Shown here in pieces: positions 55,079-63,950 of a DNA stretch of 64,000 nucleotides (its first letter is position 1; every line of letters begins with the position of its first letter). The translations under genes were made by a program, and so were the position numbers. The notes beneath the pieces are model-generated. The model did no database searches and was not told the DNA's origin. It saw only the letters and a program-made list of their open reading frames with translations. Source of the DNA: Luteibacter sp. UNC138MFCol5.1 (GTDB taxonomy: Bacteria; Pseudomonadota; Gammaproteobacteria; Xanthomonadales; Rhodanobacteraceae). Where the stretch lies: positions 328,177 to 392,176 of the forward strand of contig NZ_FODZ01000004.1 of assembly GCF_900110505.1 (NCBI RefSeq), given 5' to 3'.

Positions 55079-56311
55079 ATGGCGCGCATCCTCATCATCG
55101 GTAACCACACCTGCGGCAACCGCGGCGACTGCGCGATCCTGCGCGGTCTCCTGCAATGCCTGGAAGACGCGCTGCCGCAAAGCGCCATCGACGTGACGAG
55201 CCGTTTTCCCGTCAGCTCCGCGTGGCTGCTCGGCCGCGAGCTCCAGCCCGATCCGCTCAACGCCTATTACCACGAGCAGGGCCGCAAGCGCTTCGGATCG
55301 CTGCGCGCGAGGCTCCTGCGCCGCATCGTGCCGCGCCTCCTGTTCGGGCACCTGCGCCGCGCCTGGTGGTCGCGCCTGATCCCCCTGCCCGCGCGCCACC
55401 GCGACCACATCGCCTCGCTCGCCGCGTACGACCTGGTGATCCAGGTCGGAGGCTCGTTCTTCGTGGACCTCTACGGGCCAACGCAGTACGACCAGTCCAT
55501 CTGCGCGATGCTCGCGGGCCGACCGGTCTATATGATCGGCCACAGCGTCGGCCCGTTCGACCACGCGTTCTTCCGGCGGATGTCGCAGGACATCCTCGGG
55601 CGCGTGAACGCCCTCGCCCTGCGCGAGGAGGTCAGCGTCAATCACATGCGCAAGGCCGGGATTCCCGAGGACCGGATCCGCTGGGCTTCCGACACCGCGT
55701 GGCTGGTGAACCCGGGCGATCCCGTGCCGGTCGACGACGCCCGGCCCACCGTGGCGGTGACCTTCCGCGAGCTCGCCCCGTTCGACAAGCGCCTCGGTGT
55801 GACGCAGACGCAGTACGAGGAGGCGTTCGCCCGCCTGCTCGACGACGTCATCGACGCAGGCTACCGCGTGGCCGCCTACTCGACCTGCACGGCGATCGAC
55901 GGCTATCCGAAGGACGACCGCATGATCGCGCTGAAGGTGCGTGCGCGCCTGCGCCGCCCGGAATCGTTCCACGTGGAAATGGACGAGCTCAACGACGTCG
56001 AGCTCGGCCGGCGGCTCGGTGCCTGCGTGCTGACGATCGCCACGCGCCTGCACAGCGCGATCATCTCGATGAACTTCGGCACGCCCGCCGTGGCCCTGAA
56101 CTACGAACACAAGTCGGAAGGCGTGATGAAGCGCCTGGGCGTCGACGAACTCGCCATGCCGGTGCCCGCCCTGCTCGATGGCTCGCTGCGCAGCAAGGTG
56201 CTCGCGCTGCTGGAGGATGATGCCCTGCGCCCGCGCGTCGCCGCGGCGGTGGTCCGCGAGAAGGCCTTCGCCCGCGAAGCCGTGCTGGCCACCCTGGCCA
56301 TAGGAGCGTGA
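55079..56311 (+). CDS. wcaK: Polysaccharide pyruvyl transferase, WcaK-like
   Basis: A 410-residue enzyme strongly resembling E. coli WcaK of the colanic acid cluster: GNHTCGNRGDCAILRGLL, VSSAWLLGREL, QVGGSFFVDLYG, MIGHSVGPF, FRELAPFDKRLG and RLHSAIISMNFGTPA are near-identical to the E. coli protein. It is expected to add a pyruvate ketal to a sugar of the exopolysaccharide, giving negative charge. Cytoplasmic. It lies 38 bases after the Wzc gene and its end overlaps the next frame. Confidence 0.92.
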   Translation: MARILIIGNHTCGNRGDCAILRGLLQCLEDALPQSAIDVTSRFPVSSAWLLGRELQPDPLNAYYHEQGRKRFGSLRARLLRRIVPRLLFGHLRRAWWSRLIPLPARHRDHIASLAAYDLVIQVGGSFFVDLYGPTQYDQSICAMLAGRPVYMIGHSVGPFDHAFFRRMSQDILGRVNALALREEVSVNHMRKAGIPEDRIRWASDTAWLVNPGDPVPVDDARPTVAVTFRELAPFDKRLGVTQTQYEEAFARLLDDVIDAGYRVAAYSTCTAIDGYPKDDRMIALKVRARLRRPESFHVEMDELNDVELGRRLGACVLTIATRLHSAIISMNFGTPAVALNYEHKSEGVMKRLGVDELAMPVPALLDGSLRSKVLALLEDDALRPRVAAAVVREKAFAREAVLATLAIGA

Positions 56312-56313
56312 GC

Positions 56314-57561
56314 ATGCGCGTCCTGTTCGTGCTGCCGGAGTTCCCGCGCTACTCGGAAACCTTCGTCATCGACCAGATCGTCGGCCTGCTGGATCGCGGC
56401 TTCGACGTGCGCATCCTCGCGGTAAGCCGGGGACAGACGCCCACGCCGGGCGACATCGTCTCCACGCGCGGCCTGATGGAACGCGCGACCTTCATCTTCC
56501 CGCGCGCGGCCAGCAGCTCCCGCGGCTGGCAGATCCTGTTGCAGCGACTGCGCCAGGTGGTGCCGGGCCTCGGCCGCGCACGCGTGCGCCGCGCGCTGTC
56601 GATCCGCCGCTATGGCCACGCCGCGAAGACGCTCGTCCTCGCGGGCGCCGCGCGACGGCTGTCGACACCGATCCGCGCCGACGCGATCGTCGCGCACTTC
56701 GGTCCCACGGGCGTGGTGGCCGCCAACCTGCGTGCGCTGGGTCTGATCGAAGGGCCCCTTTTCACGGTGTTCCATGGCTACGACCTGTCCCAGCACGGCG
56801 TGCTCGCCCGCCATGCGGAGGATTATCGGCGCCTGTTCGCCAGCGGCGAACGCATGCTTCCGATCAGCGAACGCTGGGCCCGCAAGCTCGCGACGCTCGG
56901 ATGCGACACGGCGAAGATCCACGTCCACCGCATGGGCGTCGACCTCGACAGCTTCCCGTTCCGCGCGCCCGCCGCGCGGACGGAGCCGCCGGCACGACCG
57001 CTGCGGGTGGTCAGCGTCGCCCGGCTGGTCGAGAAGAAGGGAGTCACCTATCTCTGCGAGGCCATGGCCCTGCTCGCGGCTCGCGGCGTGCCGGCCGAAC
57101 TCGAGGTCATCGGCGATGGCCCGCTGCAGCCGTCCCTCGAGCGCTTCGTCGCCGAGCGCGCGCTCGGCGGTCGCGTCTTCCTCCGCGGGCGTCGCGACAA
57201 GGCGTACGTGCAGGCCGCGCTCGCCAGCGCCGACGTGTTCGCGTTGCCGAGCGTCACCGCGGCCGATGGCGATCAGGAAGGTATTCCCGTGTCGCTGATG
57301 GAAGCGATGGCCAGCGGGGTGCCCTGCCTCTCCACCCTCCATAGTGGCATCCCCGAACTGATCGAACACGGGCGTTCGGGCTGGCTCGTGCCCGAACGCG
57401 ACGCTGTGGCGCTCGCCGATACGCTCGAAGCCATCCAGCGAGGCGACTTCGACGTCGCCTCCATCGCCCACCGCGCGCGCCTCACGGTGGAGGCGAACTT
57501 CGACCAGCAGCGGTTGCACGACCAGCTCGCCATCCGGTTGGGCATGGAGGCGCACGCATGA
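56314..57561 (+). CDS. wcaL: Glycosyltransferase family 4, WcaL-like
   Basis: A 415-residue GT-B glycosyltransferase closely matching E. coli WcaL: SETFVIDQI, AHFGPTGVVAANLRALG, HGYDLS, ISERWARKL and the donor-site STLHSGIPELIEHGRSGWLVPE. In E. coli WcaL adds a galactose in colanic acid assembly. The ATG at 56314 has AGGAG 7 bases upstream; an in-frame GTG at 56308 is too near that site. wcaK-wcaL adjacency is kept from the enterobacterial cluster, although the rest of the locus differs. Confidence 0.92.
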   Translation: MRVLFVLPEFPRYSETFVIDQIVGLLDRGFDVRILAVSRGQTPTPGDIVSTRGLMERATFIFPRAASSSRGWQILLQRLRQVVPGLGRARVRRALSIRRYGHAAKTLVLAGAARRLSTPIRADAIVAHFGPTGVVAANLRALGLIEGPLFTVFHGYDLSQHGVLARHAEDYRRLFASGERMLPISERWARKLATLGCDTAKIHVHRMGVDLDSFPFRAPAARTEPPARPLRVVSVARLVEKKGVTYLCEAMALLAARGVPAELEVIGDGPLQPSLERFVAERALGGRVFLRGRRDKAYVQAALASADVFALPSVTAADGDQEGIPVSLMEAMASGVPCLSTLHSGIPELIEHGRSGWLVPERDAVALADTLEAIQRGDFDVASIAHRARLTVEANFDQQRLHDQLAIRLGMEAHA

Positions 57562-58985
57562 CGACGTCGGCACGCCGCGACGCGATGTGGACCGCGGGCT
57601 CCACCGTGGTCAGTGCCGCGAGCCAGCTGCTGCAGATCGCCGTGCTCGCGCATCACGTGGATGCGCACCTGCTCGGCGCGCTGGCGATCGTGAACGTCGT
57701 CAACGCGGTGGCGACGCTGCTGCAGGACATGGGCCTGAGCAGCTACCTCATCCATCGGCAGGACATCACGCGTCCCGAACGCACGTCGCTGTTCTACATC
57801 AGCGTGGGGCTCGGGCTCGTCTCGGCCGCCGTGCTGCTCGGCCTGTCCTGGCCGGTCGCCGCGTTCTACGGGTCCGACGAACTCGGCGGACTGCTGCGGC
57901 TGTCCACCGTCAATTTCGTGCTGCTCGGCGTCGCCGCGCAGTACCAGGCGAGCCTGATCAAGTCGTTCCGCCTGCCGAAGCTCGCCCGCATCGAGGTGAT
58001 CGGAAGGCTCTCGGGCCTGGCCACGCTGCTCGTCCTCGTGCTGGGCTACGGCGCCTCGATCGAGGCGGCCGTCTACGCGATGATCGTCAACAGCCTCGTG
58101 CGGCTGCTCTGCTTCCTCGCCGTCGCCGAGCGCGACTGGCACCCGGGCGCGGCGTTCGATCGCGGCATCGTGCGGCAGGCCCTCCGCTACGGCGCCTTCC
58201 AGCTCGGCTCGCAGGTCATCAACCAGCTTCGCAGCCAGGCGGACCAGATCATCCTCGGCAAGTTCCTCGGCCTCGCGTCGCTAGGCGTCTACTCGCTCGC
58301 GAAGGAACTGGTGCTGCAGCCGACCAAGCTGATCATGCCGGTGGTCCAGCGACTCGCGCTGCCGCGGCTCGCCACGCGGCAGAAGGACCCGGAAGGCCTC
58401 CGGCAGATGTACCTCACCGGTCTGCGCGGCGTGGCCGTGTTCAGTGCCTGCGTCTTCATCATGCTGGCCGTGTTCGCCCCCTTCGCCGTGACCATCCTCT
58501 ATGGCGAGCGCTACGCGGGTGTCTCGGCGCTGATCCCGCTGATGCTGTTGTTCGGCATGCTGCGGCCGCTCGGCTCCCTGATCGGCGCCCTCAGCCAGAG
58601 CCTCGGCCGATCGGACGTCGAGTTCGTCTGGAACCTCAAGATCTGCGGCATCACCCTCGCGCTGAGCATCGCGGGCGCGCTCTCCCGGTCGCTGGAGATC
58701 ATGGCGGTGGCGCTGGCCGCCAGCCAGCTGGTGTCGACGGTGCTCTCCTATTACTTCTTCTCGTCGAAGATCATCCGGATCAGCGCCGGCGAGTTCTTCC
58801 GGTCGTGGGTCGTCGAGACCTTCGTCCCTTACGCCTTCCTCATGCTCGCCGTGGCGCTCTACCCCGGCGAGAGCTGGAAGGCCAGCGTGGTACGCCTCGT
58901 GATCGTCACGCCGCTGCTCCTGTGGGTGGTCTGGCGCAGCCGCGACACCTTCCTTCACCGCCCCGTGCAAGCCGTGGGCGCCTGA
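57558..58985 (+). CDS. Wzx-type polysaccharide flippase (PST family, WzxC-like)
   Basis: A 475-residue membrane protein with about 12-14 helices, in the polysaccharide transporter family with WzxC. It resembles WzxC in EKTI-like start, the QYQASLIKSFRLPKLARIEVIG segment split by short loops, and the terminal helices. It would flip lipid-linked repeat units to the periplasm. Its ATG overlaps the WcaL stop (ATGA), so translation is coupled. Confidence 0.88.
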   Translation: MTTSARRDAMWTAGSTVVSAASQLLQIAVLAHHVDAHLLGALAIVNVVNAVATLLQDMGLSSYLIHRQDITRPERTSLFYISVGLGLVSAAVLLGLSWPVAAFYGSDELGGLLRLSTVNFVLLGVAAQYQASLIKSFRLPKLARIEVIGRLSGLATLLVLVLGYGASIEAAVYAMIVNSLVRLLCFLAVAERDWHPGAAFDRGIVRQALRYGAFQLGSQVINQLRSQADQIILGKFLGLASLGVYSLAKELVLQPTKLIMPVVQRLALPRLATRQKDPEGLRQMYLTGLRGVAVFSACVFIMLAVFAPFAVTILYGERYAGVSALIPLMLLFGMLRPLGSLIGALSQSLGRSDVEFVWNLKICGITLALSIAGALSRSLEIMAVALAASQLVSTVLSYYFFSSKIIRISAGEFFRSWVVETFVPYAFLMLAVALYPGESWKASVVRLVIVTPLLLWVVWRSRDTFLHRPVQAVGA

Positions 58986-58986
58986 C

Positions 58987-59898
58987 ATGCACCCGACCGA
59001 GTCCGCAGGCATGAACTCCACGACGACACCGCTGGTCAGCGTCTACATCCCGACCCGGAACCGGTCCGCCCTGCTGCGCCGTGCGATCGACTCGGTGCTG
59101 GCGCAGACCTGGCCGGCCGTCGAGATCCTGGTCTGCGACGAAGCCTCCACCGACGATACGCCCGAGGTGATGGCCGACTACGACCGCATGTTCCCGGGCC
59201 GCTTCACCTACCTGCGGAACGACACGCCGCAAGGCGCCTGCCGGGCGCGCAACCGCTGCATCGAGCACGCCCGCGGGCACTACGTGACCGGCCTGGACGA
59301 CGACGACCTGTTCCATCCGCAGCGCATCCAGTGCCTGGTCGAGCTCTACGAACGGCACAAGCCGTCGTTCGCCTGCACGCGCTTCCGTTACTTCGAGGAC
59401 GAGGCGCGCATCGCACCCTTGCTCGCACGACGTTATGACGGGGCCGAGCGGGCCGCGGCGGATGACCTCACCCTCCCCGCGCTGCTTTACACGAACCTCG
59501 CCGGCAACCAGGTGCTCACCGAGCTGTCGCGGATGCTCGAGCTCGGCGGCTTCGACGAATCCATGCCGTCCTGGCAGGACTACGACATGTGGATCCGGCT
59601 CGCCGACCGCTTCGGCACGGCGGTGCGCTCGCGCCACGTGCTCTCGTTCGTCGACGACGACCGCTCGCGCGCCCGCATCCGCAATTCGTCCCGCCGCGCC
59701 GAGGGCAGCGCGCGCTTCCTCGCCAAGCACGGCAACCTGATGAACGCGGACCAGCGTCGCAACCACCGCAACATCCAGTACGTGATGAACAAGGAGCGGC
59801 CGCCGCTCCTGGACATCGTGCGCAACGTGAGCCTCGGCGGTTACAAGTCGACCGTGAAGGTGCTGCTGCACAAGTTCTTCGGCGTGGCGATCGGCTGA
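58987..59898 (+). CDS. Glycosyltransferase family 2
   Basis: A 303-residue GT-A glycosyltransferase. VSVYIPTRNRSALLRRAID begins the nucleotide-binding fold, with the DEASTDDT loop, the metal-binding LDDDD (near residue 102) and the acceptor region PSWQDYDMWIRLADRFG. It transfers one sugar onto the lipid-linked repeat unit; donor and linkage are unknown. Starts at 58987 or 59011 are both possible; GCAGG precedes the second. Confidence 0.9.
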   Translation: MHPTESAGMNSTTTPLVSVYIPTRNRSALLRRAIDSVLAQTWPAVEILVCDEASTDDTPEVMADYDRMFPGRFTYLRNDTPQGACRARNRCIEHARGHYVTGLDDDDLFHPQRIQCLVELYERHKPSFACTRFRYFEDEARIAPLLARRYDGAERAAADDLTLPALLYTNLAGNQVLTELSRMLELGGFDESMPSWQDYDMWIRLADRFGTAVRSRHVLSFVDDDRSRARIRNSSRRAEGSARFLAKHGNLMNADQRRNHRNIQYVMNKERPPLLDIVRNVSLGGYKSTVKVLLHKFFGVAIG

Positions 59899-59900
59899 CC

Positions 59901-61103
59901 ATGGTGATCAACCGGACACGTGCCGCGGCGGTATCGCTAATGGCCATGATCTTCGTGCAGGTGCCCCTGTCGCACAGCACGTCGAGCAAGTCGCACGTGA
60001 ACGTCTACCACCTGCTGCTGCTTCTGTTTCCGCTGCTTTATCTGCCTGCCGCGCGATATCTGAAGGTGAATCCGGCGACGGCGTTCATCGGCACCATGAT
60101 CGCCACGTCGGCCGCGGCGGGTGCCACGTATGGCGGCGGCCTCCGTTCCACGCTGCTGGTGTTCGTCGCGTCCTCGTACTTCCTGGGCGTCGTCTTCGGA
60201 CGCAAGTTGCCGGAGGTGGACCTGCGCCGGATCTTCATCTGGGTGCTCGGCTGCTGCATCACCTTCCTGCTTGTCCGCGACGCCGTGTACGCGGGTCAGC
60301 TCGGCGCGGTCTACGCCCGTAGCGAGGGGGCGTCGAGCATTCTCTACATGTCGACGGGCGGCCGCAACATCGAGGCCAGCCTGCTCGCCCTGCTTTCGAT
60401 CCTGATGCTCGGCACCCGCGCCTATCCGATCGCGGCGGGCATCGCCCTCCTCACCAGCGGCATGATGCTCTCGCGCGCGGGCCTGATCGGCACGGCGATC
60501 TCCATCGGCATCGCCGCGTACCGCGCGCGCAAGACGCGCGACTATTATTTCTACACGTTCCTCGGCGTCGCCGTGGGCGTCCTGCTCGTCGGCCTCGTGG
60601 TTTCCTCGGTGATCGACGTGCCCATCCTCGATCGCTTCAACCTGCAGGCGGAGACCCAGCTCGCGCACAAGAACGTCGGTCGCCTCGCGCTGTGGAACAC
60701 CGCCGGCCTCGCGCTCGACCACAACCTGCTCGGCTATGGCGTCGGCAACGGCGTGCCGATGATGGAGGAGCTCTCGGGGCTCACCTTCGTCGAGAACAAC
60801 GTCCACAACATCTACCTGCAGTTCCTGCTCGAAGGCGGTGTCCAGTCGCTGCTGCTGTTCCTCGTCATGGTGGGGCAGATCCTGCTGACGCGAACCGAGG
60901 GCCAGCAGAGCAACATCAAGGCCTTCCTGCTCTGTTACCTCATCCTCGCGTTCATCGAGTTCAGCGGTTACGAAGCCTACCTGTGGTTCTTCGTCGGCAT
61001 GTTCTACGCGCGCGGCGAGCGCCGCCGCGCCGAGAAGCGCGCCGAGGCCAGGGCCGCCCGGGACGCCGCGCCGACCACCCTTCCGGAACCCTCCCATGCT
61101 TGA
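59901..61103 (+). CDS. O-antigen polymerase/ligase family protein (Wzy/WaaL-like)
   Basis: A 400-residue membrane protein with about 10-12 helices and a large periplasmic loop (LGYGVGNGVPMMEELSG and VENNVHNIYLQFLLEGG), the Wzy_C pattern. In a Wzx/Wzc operon it is probably the Wzy polymerase that joins repeat units. It begins 2 bases after the previous stop, and its C-terminal tail is rich in Arg, Ala and Glu. Its end overlaps the acetyltransferase by 8 bases. Confidence 0.88.
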   Translation: MVINRTRAAAVSLMAMIFVQVPLSHSTSSKSHVNVYHLLLLLFPLLYLPAARYLKVNPATAFIGTMIATSAAAGATYGGGLRSTLLVFVASSYFLGVVFGRKLPEVDLRRIFIWVLGCCITFLLVRDAVYAGQLGAVYARSEGASSILYMSTGGRNIEASLLALLSILMLGTRAYPIAAGIALLTSGMMLSRAGLIGTAISIGIAAYRARKTRDYYFYTFLGVAVGVLLVGLVVSSVIDVPILDRFNLQAETQLAHKNVGRLALWNTAGLALDHNLLGYGVGNGVPMMEELSGLTFVENNVHNIYLQFLLEGGVQSLLLFLVMVGQILLTRTEGQQSNIKAFLLCYLILAFIEFSGYEAYLWFFVGMFYARGERRRAEKRAEARAARDAAPTTLPEPSHA

Positions 61104-61605
61104 CGACTTCCGCGCCGACGTCCGCCGGCTCAAGGCACAGCCCGGCTACCGGGGCATCGCATGGTGGATGCTCGATCAGTCGTTCTGGGTGATCCTGACC
61201 TACCGTCTGCTGTCGACCGCGCGCGGCACGCCGCTGCACGCACCCGTCCGCGTGCTCGAGAAGATCGCGGAATTCGTCTTCAAGTGCTACCTGCCGACCA
61301 CCGCGACCATCGGACCGGGCCTGGTGATCTGGCATGCCTTCGGCATCATCGTGAACGGGAAGACGCGCATCGGCGCGAACTGCACGCTCTACGCGCGCGT
61401 CTGCATCGGCAACCGCTGGCCCGGCGACGGCACGCCCGTGATCGGGGACAACGTCACCATCGGCACCGGCGCCTGCATCTTCGGCCCCGTCGTCATCCCC
61501 GACCATTACGTGGTGAAGGCCAACGCGGTGATCACGCCCTCGTCGTTCGCCCGTCCCACCGATCGTCCACCCCATACCGAGCCTTCCACTGGAGCAGCGT
61601 CATGA
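61096..61605 (+). CDS. Serine-acetyltransferase-like O-acetyltransferase (WcaB-like)
   Basis: A 169-residue left-handed beta-helix acyltransferase. Hexapeptide repeats run from about residue 65 (TIGPGLVIWHAFGIIVNG, IGANCTLYARVCIGN, IGDNVTIGTGACIFG), with the catalytic His in IWHAFG. It resembles WcaB and serine acetyltransferases, and should O-acetylate a sugar of the polysaccharide. The last 20 residues are unstructured. It overlaps the genes on both sides. Confidence 0.86.
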   Translation: MLDDFRADVRRLKAQPGYRGIAWWMLDQSFWVILTYRLLSTARGTPLHAPVRVLEKIAEFVFKCYLPTTATIGPGLVIWHAFGIIVNGKTRIGANCTLYARVCIGNRWPGDGTPVIGDNVTIGTGACIFGPVVIPDHYVVKANAVITPSSFARPTDRPPHTEPSTGAAS

Positions 61606-62423
61606 GCGAGGCAGCCGTTCGACTGTCCATCATCATCATCACCTGGAACGAACTGGGCAATCTCCAGCGTTGCCTGAACTCGTTGATGGACAAGGTGGAT
61701 TTCGATCGCGACGAGGTGATCGTCGTCGACAACGGATCGACGGACGGCAGCGCCGAGTTCGTCGCGACGCTGCCGCAGGTGCGCTACTTCCCCCTCGAAC
61801 GGAACTTCGGCGTCGGCCCGGCGCGCAACCGCGGCCTCTTCCTCGCGCGCGGCAAGTACTGCATGACGCTCGACAACGACACCATCTTCCTGACGCCGGA
61901 CCCCGGCACCATCGTGGAGCAGTTCTTCCGCGAGCACCCGGACGCCGGGGTCGTCGGCTTCCAGCTGCTCAACGTCGACCGCACGCGGCAGGACTCCACC
62001 CGCCGATTCCCGCGGTTCTACCAGCCCATCGCCGCGCGCATCCCCTTCACGCGCAAGCTCGGATTCGTCCGTCGCGAACTGGAGCGCCACCTGATGCTCG
62101 ACACGCGCTTCGACGACGGTAGCGATCCGCTCGAGGTCGACTACGTGCTCGGCGCGAACCAGACGTTCACCAAGGCCGTGGGCGCCCTGCTGATGGGCTA
62201 CGACGACCGGATCTTCTTCGGGCCGGAGGACGCCGAGTTCTGCGTCCGCACCCACAAGCTGGGGCTGCGCAACTTCTACAGCCGCCGCATCTCGATCGTG
62301 CACGACTACAAGCGGCGGACGCGCAAGTTCTCGAAGCTCACGATCAAGCACCTGGCCGGGTTCGCGTACATGCTGCGCAAGCATGGCGGCGTGTACCGCT
62401 ATTCGCTGAGCGAGCGCCGGTAG
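61602..62423 (+). CDS. Glycosyltransferase family 2, rhamnosyl-transferase type
   Basis: A 273-residue GT2 enzyme. SIIIITWNELGNLQRCLNSL and VVDNGSTDGSAEFV form the nucleotide site, and MTLDNDTIFL holds the metal-binding DxD-like motif. The pattern is close to WbbL-type rhamnosyltransferases, but the sugar is unproven. The start at 61602 overlaps the previous stop (ATGA) and has GGAG upstream. Confidence 0.9.
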   Translation: MSEAAVRLSIIIITWNELGNLQRCLNSLMDKVDFDRDEVIVVDNGSTDGSAEFVATLPQVRYFPLERNFGVGPARNRGLFLARGKYCMTLDNDTIFLTPDPGTIVEQFFREHPDAGVVGFQLLNVDRTRQDSTRRFPRFYQPIAARIPFTRKLGFVRRELERHLMLDTRFDDGSDPLEVDYVLGANQTFTKAVGALLMGYDDRIFFGPEDAEFCVRTHKLGLRNFYSRRISIVHDYKRRTRKFSKLTIKHLAGFAYMLRKHGGVYRYSLSERR

Positions 62424-62427
62424 TCCC

Positions 62428-63888
62428 ATGCGGCGGCGCGCGTTCCTGGGCCACGCCCTCCTCGGCACCGGCGCGCTCGCCGTGCTGTCGCCGTCCGTGC
62501 TCGCGGCACCGGACGGCTCACGCTACTACGTCGACGCCAGCTCCGGCGACGACGCCCACGACGGCCGGGAACCCGGCACGGCGTGGCGCACACTGGAGCG
62601 CGTGAACCGGCAGCGTTTCGCGCCCGGCGATACGTTGTTGTTCCGCCGCGGCGGCGATTACCCGGGCGTCTTCCACCCCACGGGTTCCGGACGCGCCGGC
62701 GCACCGATCGTCGTCGACGCCTACGGCGACGGCGAGGCGCCCCACCTTCACGCGGACGGCGCGTCGCCAGCCACGGTGCGGCTCGAGAACGTCGAGTACT
62801 GGACCCTCCGTCACCTGGCCGTATCCAACCGGGGCCCGCAGGCCGGACCGCGACGCACGGGGGTGCACCTGCTGCACCACGACTTCGGCACGGTGCACGG
62901 CATCGTCCTCGAAAGCTTGCACGTGCACGACGTCAACGGCTCGCCGATCAAGAAAGACGGCGGCGGGAGCGCGATCCTCGTGGAAGCCGGCGGCAAGCAG
63001 CGGCCCACGCATCACGAAGGCCTGACCATCGCCGACAACGTCATCGAACGCAGCCAGCGCGACGGCATCCTGTTCCTCGGCGCGGGCAGTCGCGCGGCGG
63101 GACTGGCGACGGGCGTCGTGGTGCGCGGCAACCGGATCAGCGAGGTGCCCGGCGACTGCATCCTCGTCAAGGGCTGCCGGGGAGCGCTCGTCGAACGCAA
63201 CACGGTCGGCCGGTGCGGTCCGCTGCCCCGTGGCGAAGCCGCGGCGGGCATATGGCCGTTCGACTGCGACGACACGCTGATCCAGTACAACGAGGTCAGC
63301 GATCACCGCGCCTATGCGGACGGTCAGGGCTTCGACGCCGACTTCCACTGCCGGAACACGATCATCCAGTACAACTACAGCCACGACAACGCCGGCGGCA
63401 TGGCGCTCGTGTGCAACGACGGCCGGGACGCCGGCGGCATCGGCAACGTGGGTACGATCGTGCGCTTCAACGTCAGCATCAACGACGGCCTGCGCAGCAG
63501 CGGCAGCGCGGCGCTGCGGATCTCCGGCCCCGTGACCGGCGCCCGCATCTACAACAACATCATCATCATTCCCGAGAAGAAGGCGGGCGTCGAAGTGACG
63601 GCGTTCCGTGCGACGAGCTGGAAAGGCGTGCCGGACGATACCGCGATCTACGACAACATCGTGATGGCCTTCCGCGATCCCGCCATGGACATGCGGCTGG
63701 CCACGCGCACGTCGATGGCCGGCAACCAGATCGTCGCCGAAGGAACGCATCCGCAGGCCCGGGCGATGCTGGGACGCGTCGGCTCCAAACGCCCCACGCT
63801 CGCCCAGGTCAACGCGCTGGTGAAAGCCTGCTTCGCCGACGGCAAGCCCGTCGCGAACGCCGCGGATGTGATCGCGAAACTTGTCTGA
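62428..63888 (+). CDS. Secreted right-handed beta-helix protein, WcaM-like position
   Basis: A 486-residue protein with a Tat-like signal (MRRRAFLGHALLGTGALAVL, cleavage near VLAAP). The rest is a pectate-lyase-type parallel beta helix with repeated N-x-I and asparagine ladders (TIIQYNYSHDNAGGMA, IYNNIIIIPEK). It could be a polysaccharide lyase, epimerase or scaffold acting on the EPS in the periplasm. E. coli ends its colanic acid cluster with WcaM, also an RR-signal beta-helix protein, after wcaK and wcaL; this may be its counterpart, though sequence similarity is not evident. It follows the GT2 gene by 4 bases. Confidence 0.85.
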   Translation: MRRRAFLGHALLGTGALAVLSPSVLAAPDGSRYYVDASSGDDAHDGREPGTAWRTLERVNRQRFAPGDTLLFRRGGDYPGVFHPTGSGRAGAPIVVDAYGDGEAPHLHADGASPATVRLENVEYWTLRHLAVSNRGPQAGPRRTGVHLLHHDFGTVHGIVLESLHVHDVNGSPIKKDGGGSAILVEAGGKQRPTHHEGLTIADNVIERSQRDGILFLGAGSRAAGLATGVVVRGNRISEVPGDCILVKGCRGALVERNTVGRCGPLPRGEAAAGIWPFDCDDTLIQYNEVSDHRAYADGQGFDADFHCRNTIIQYNYSHDNAGGMALVCNDGRDAGGIGNVGTIVRFNVSINDGLRSSGSAALRISGPVTGARIYNNIIIIPEKKAGVEVTAFRATSWKGVPDDTAIYDNIVMAFRDPAMDMRLATRTSMAGNQIVAEGTHPQARAMLGRVGSKRPTLAQVNALVKACFADGKPVANAADVIAKLV

Positions 63889-63903
63889 GCATGAGGCACC
63901 CTC

Positions 63904-63950
63904 GTGGACCGGGGACGTGGGTCCCGGCGTGCGCCGGGACGACGTGAGGG
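63904..63950 (+). repeat. Hairpin repeat family A, copy 3
   Basis: This copy has the best stem: GTCCCGGCG / CGCCGGGAC (9 bases) with a TG loop, 63921-63940. It starts 16 bases after the last EPS stop codon, so the hairpin could also act as the operon's terminator or protect its 3' end. A separate 10-base palindrome CGTCCGGACG follows at 63971-63980, perhaps part of a decayed partner copy. The rest of the window after it shows no gene. Confidence 0.75.
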
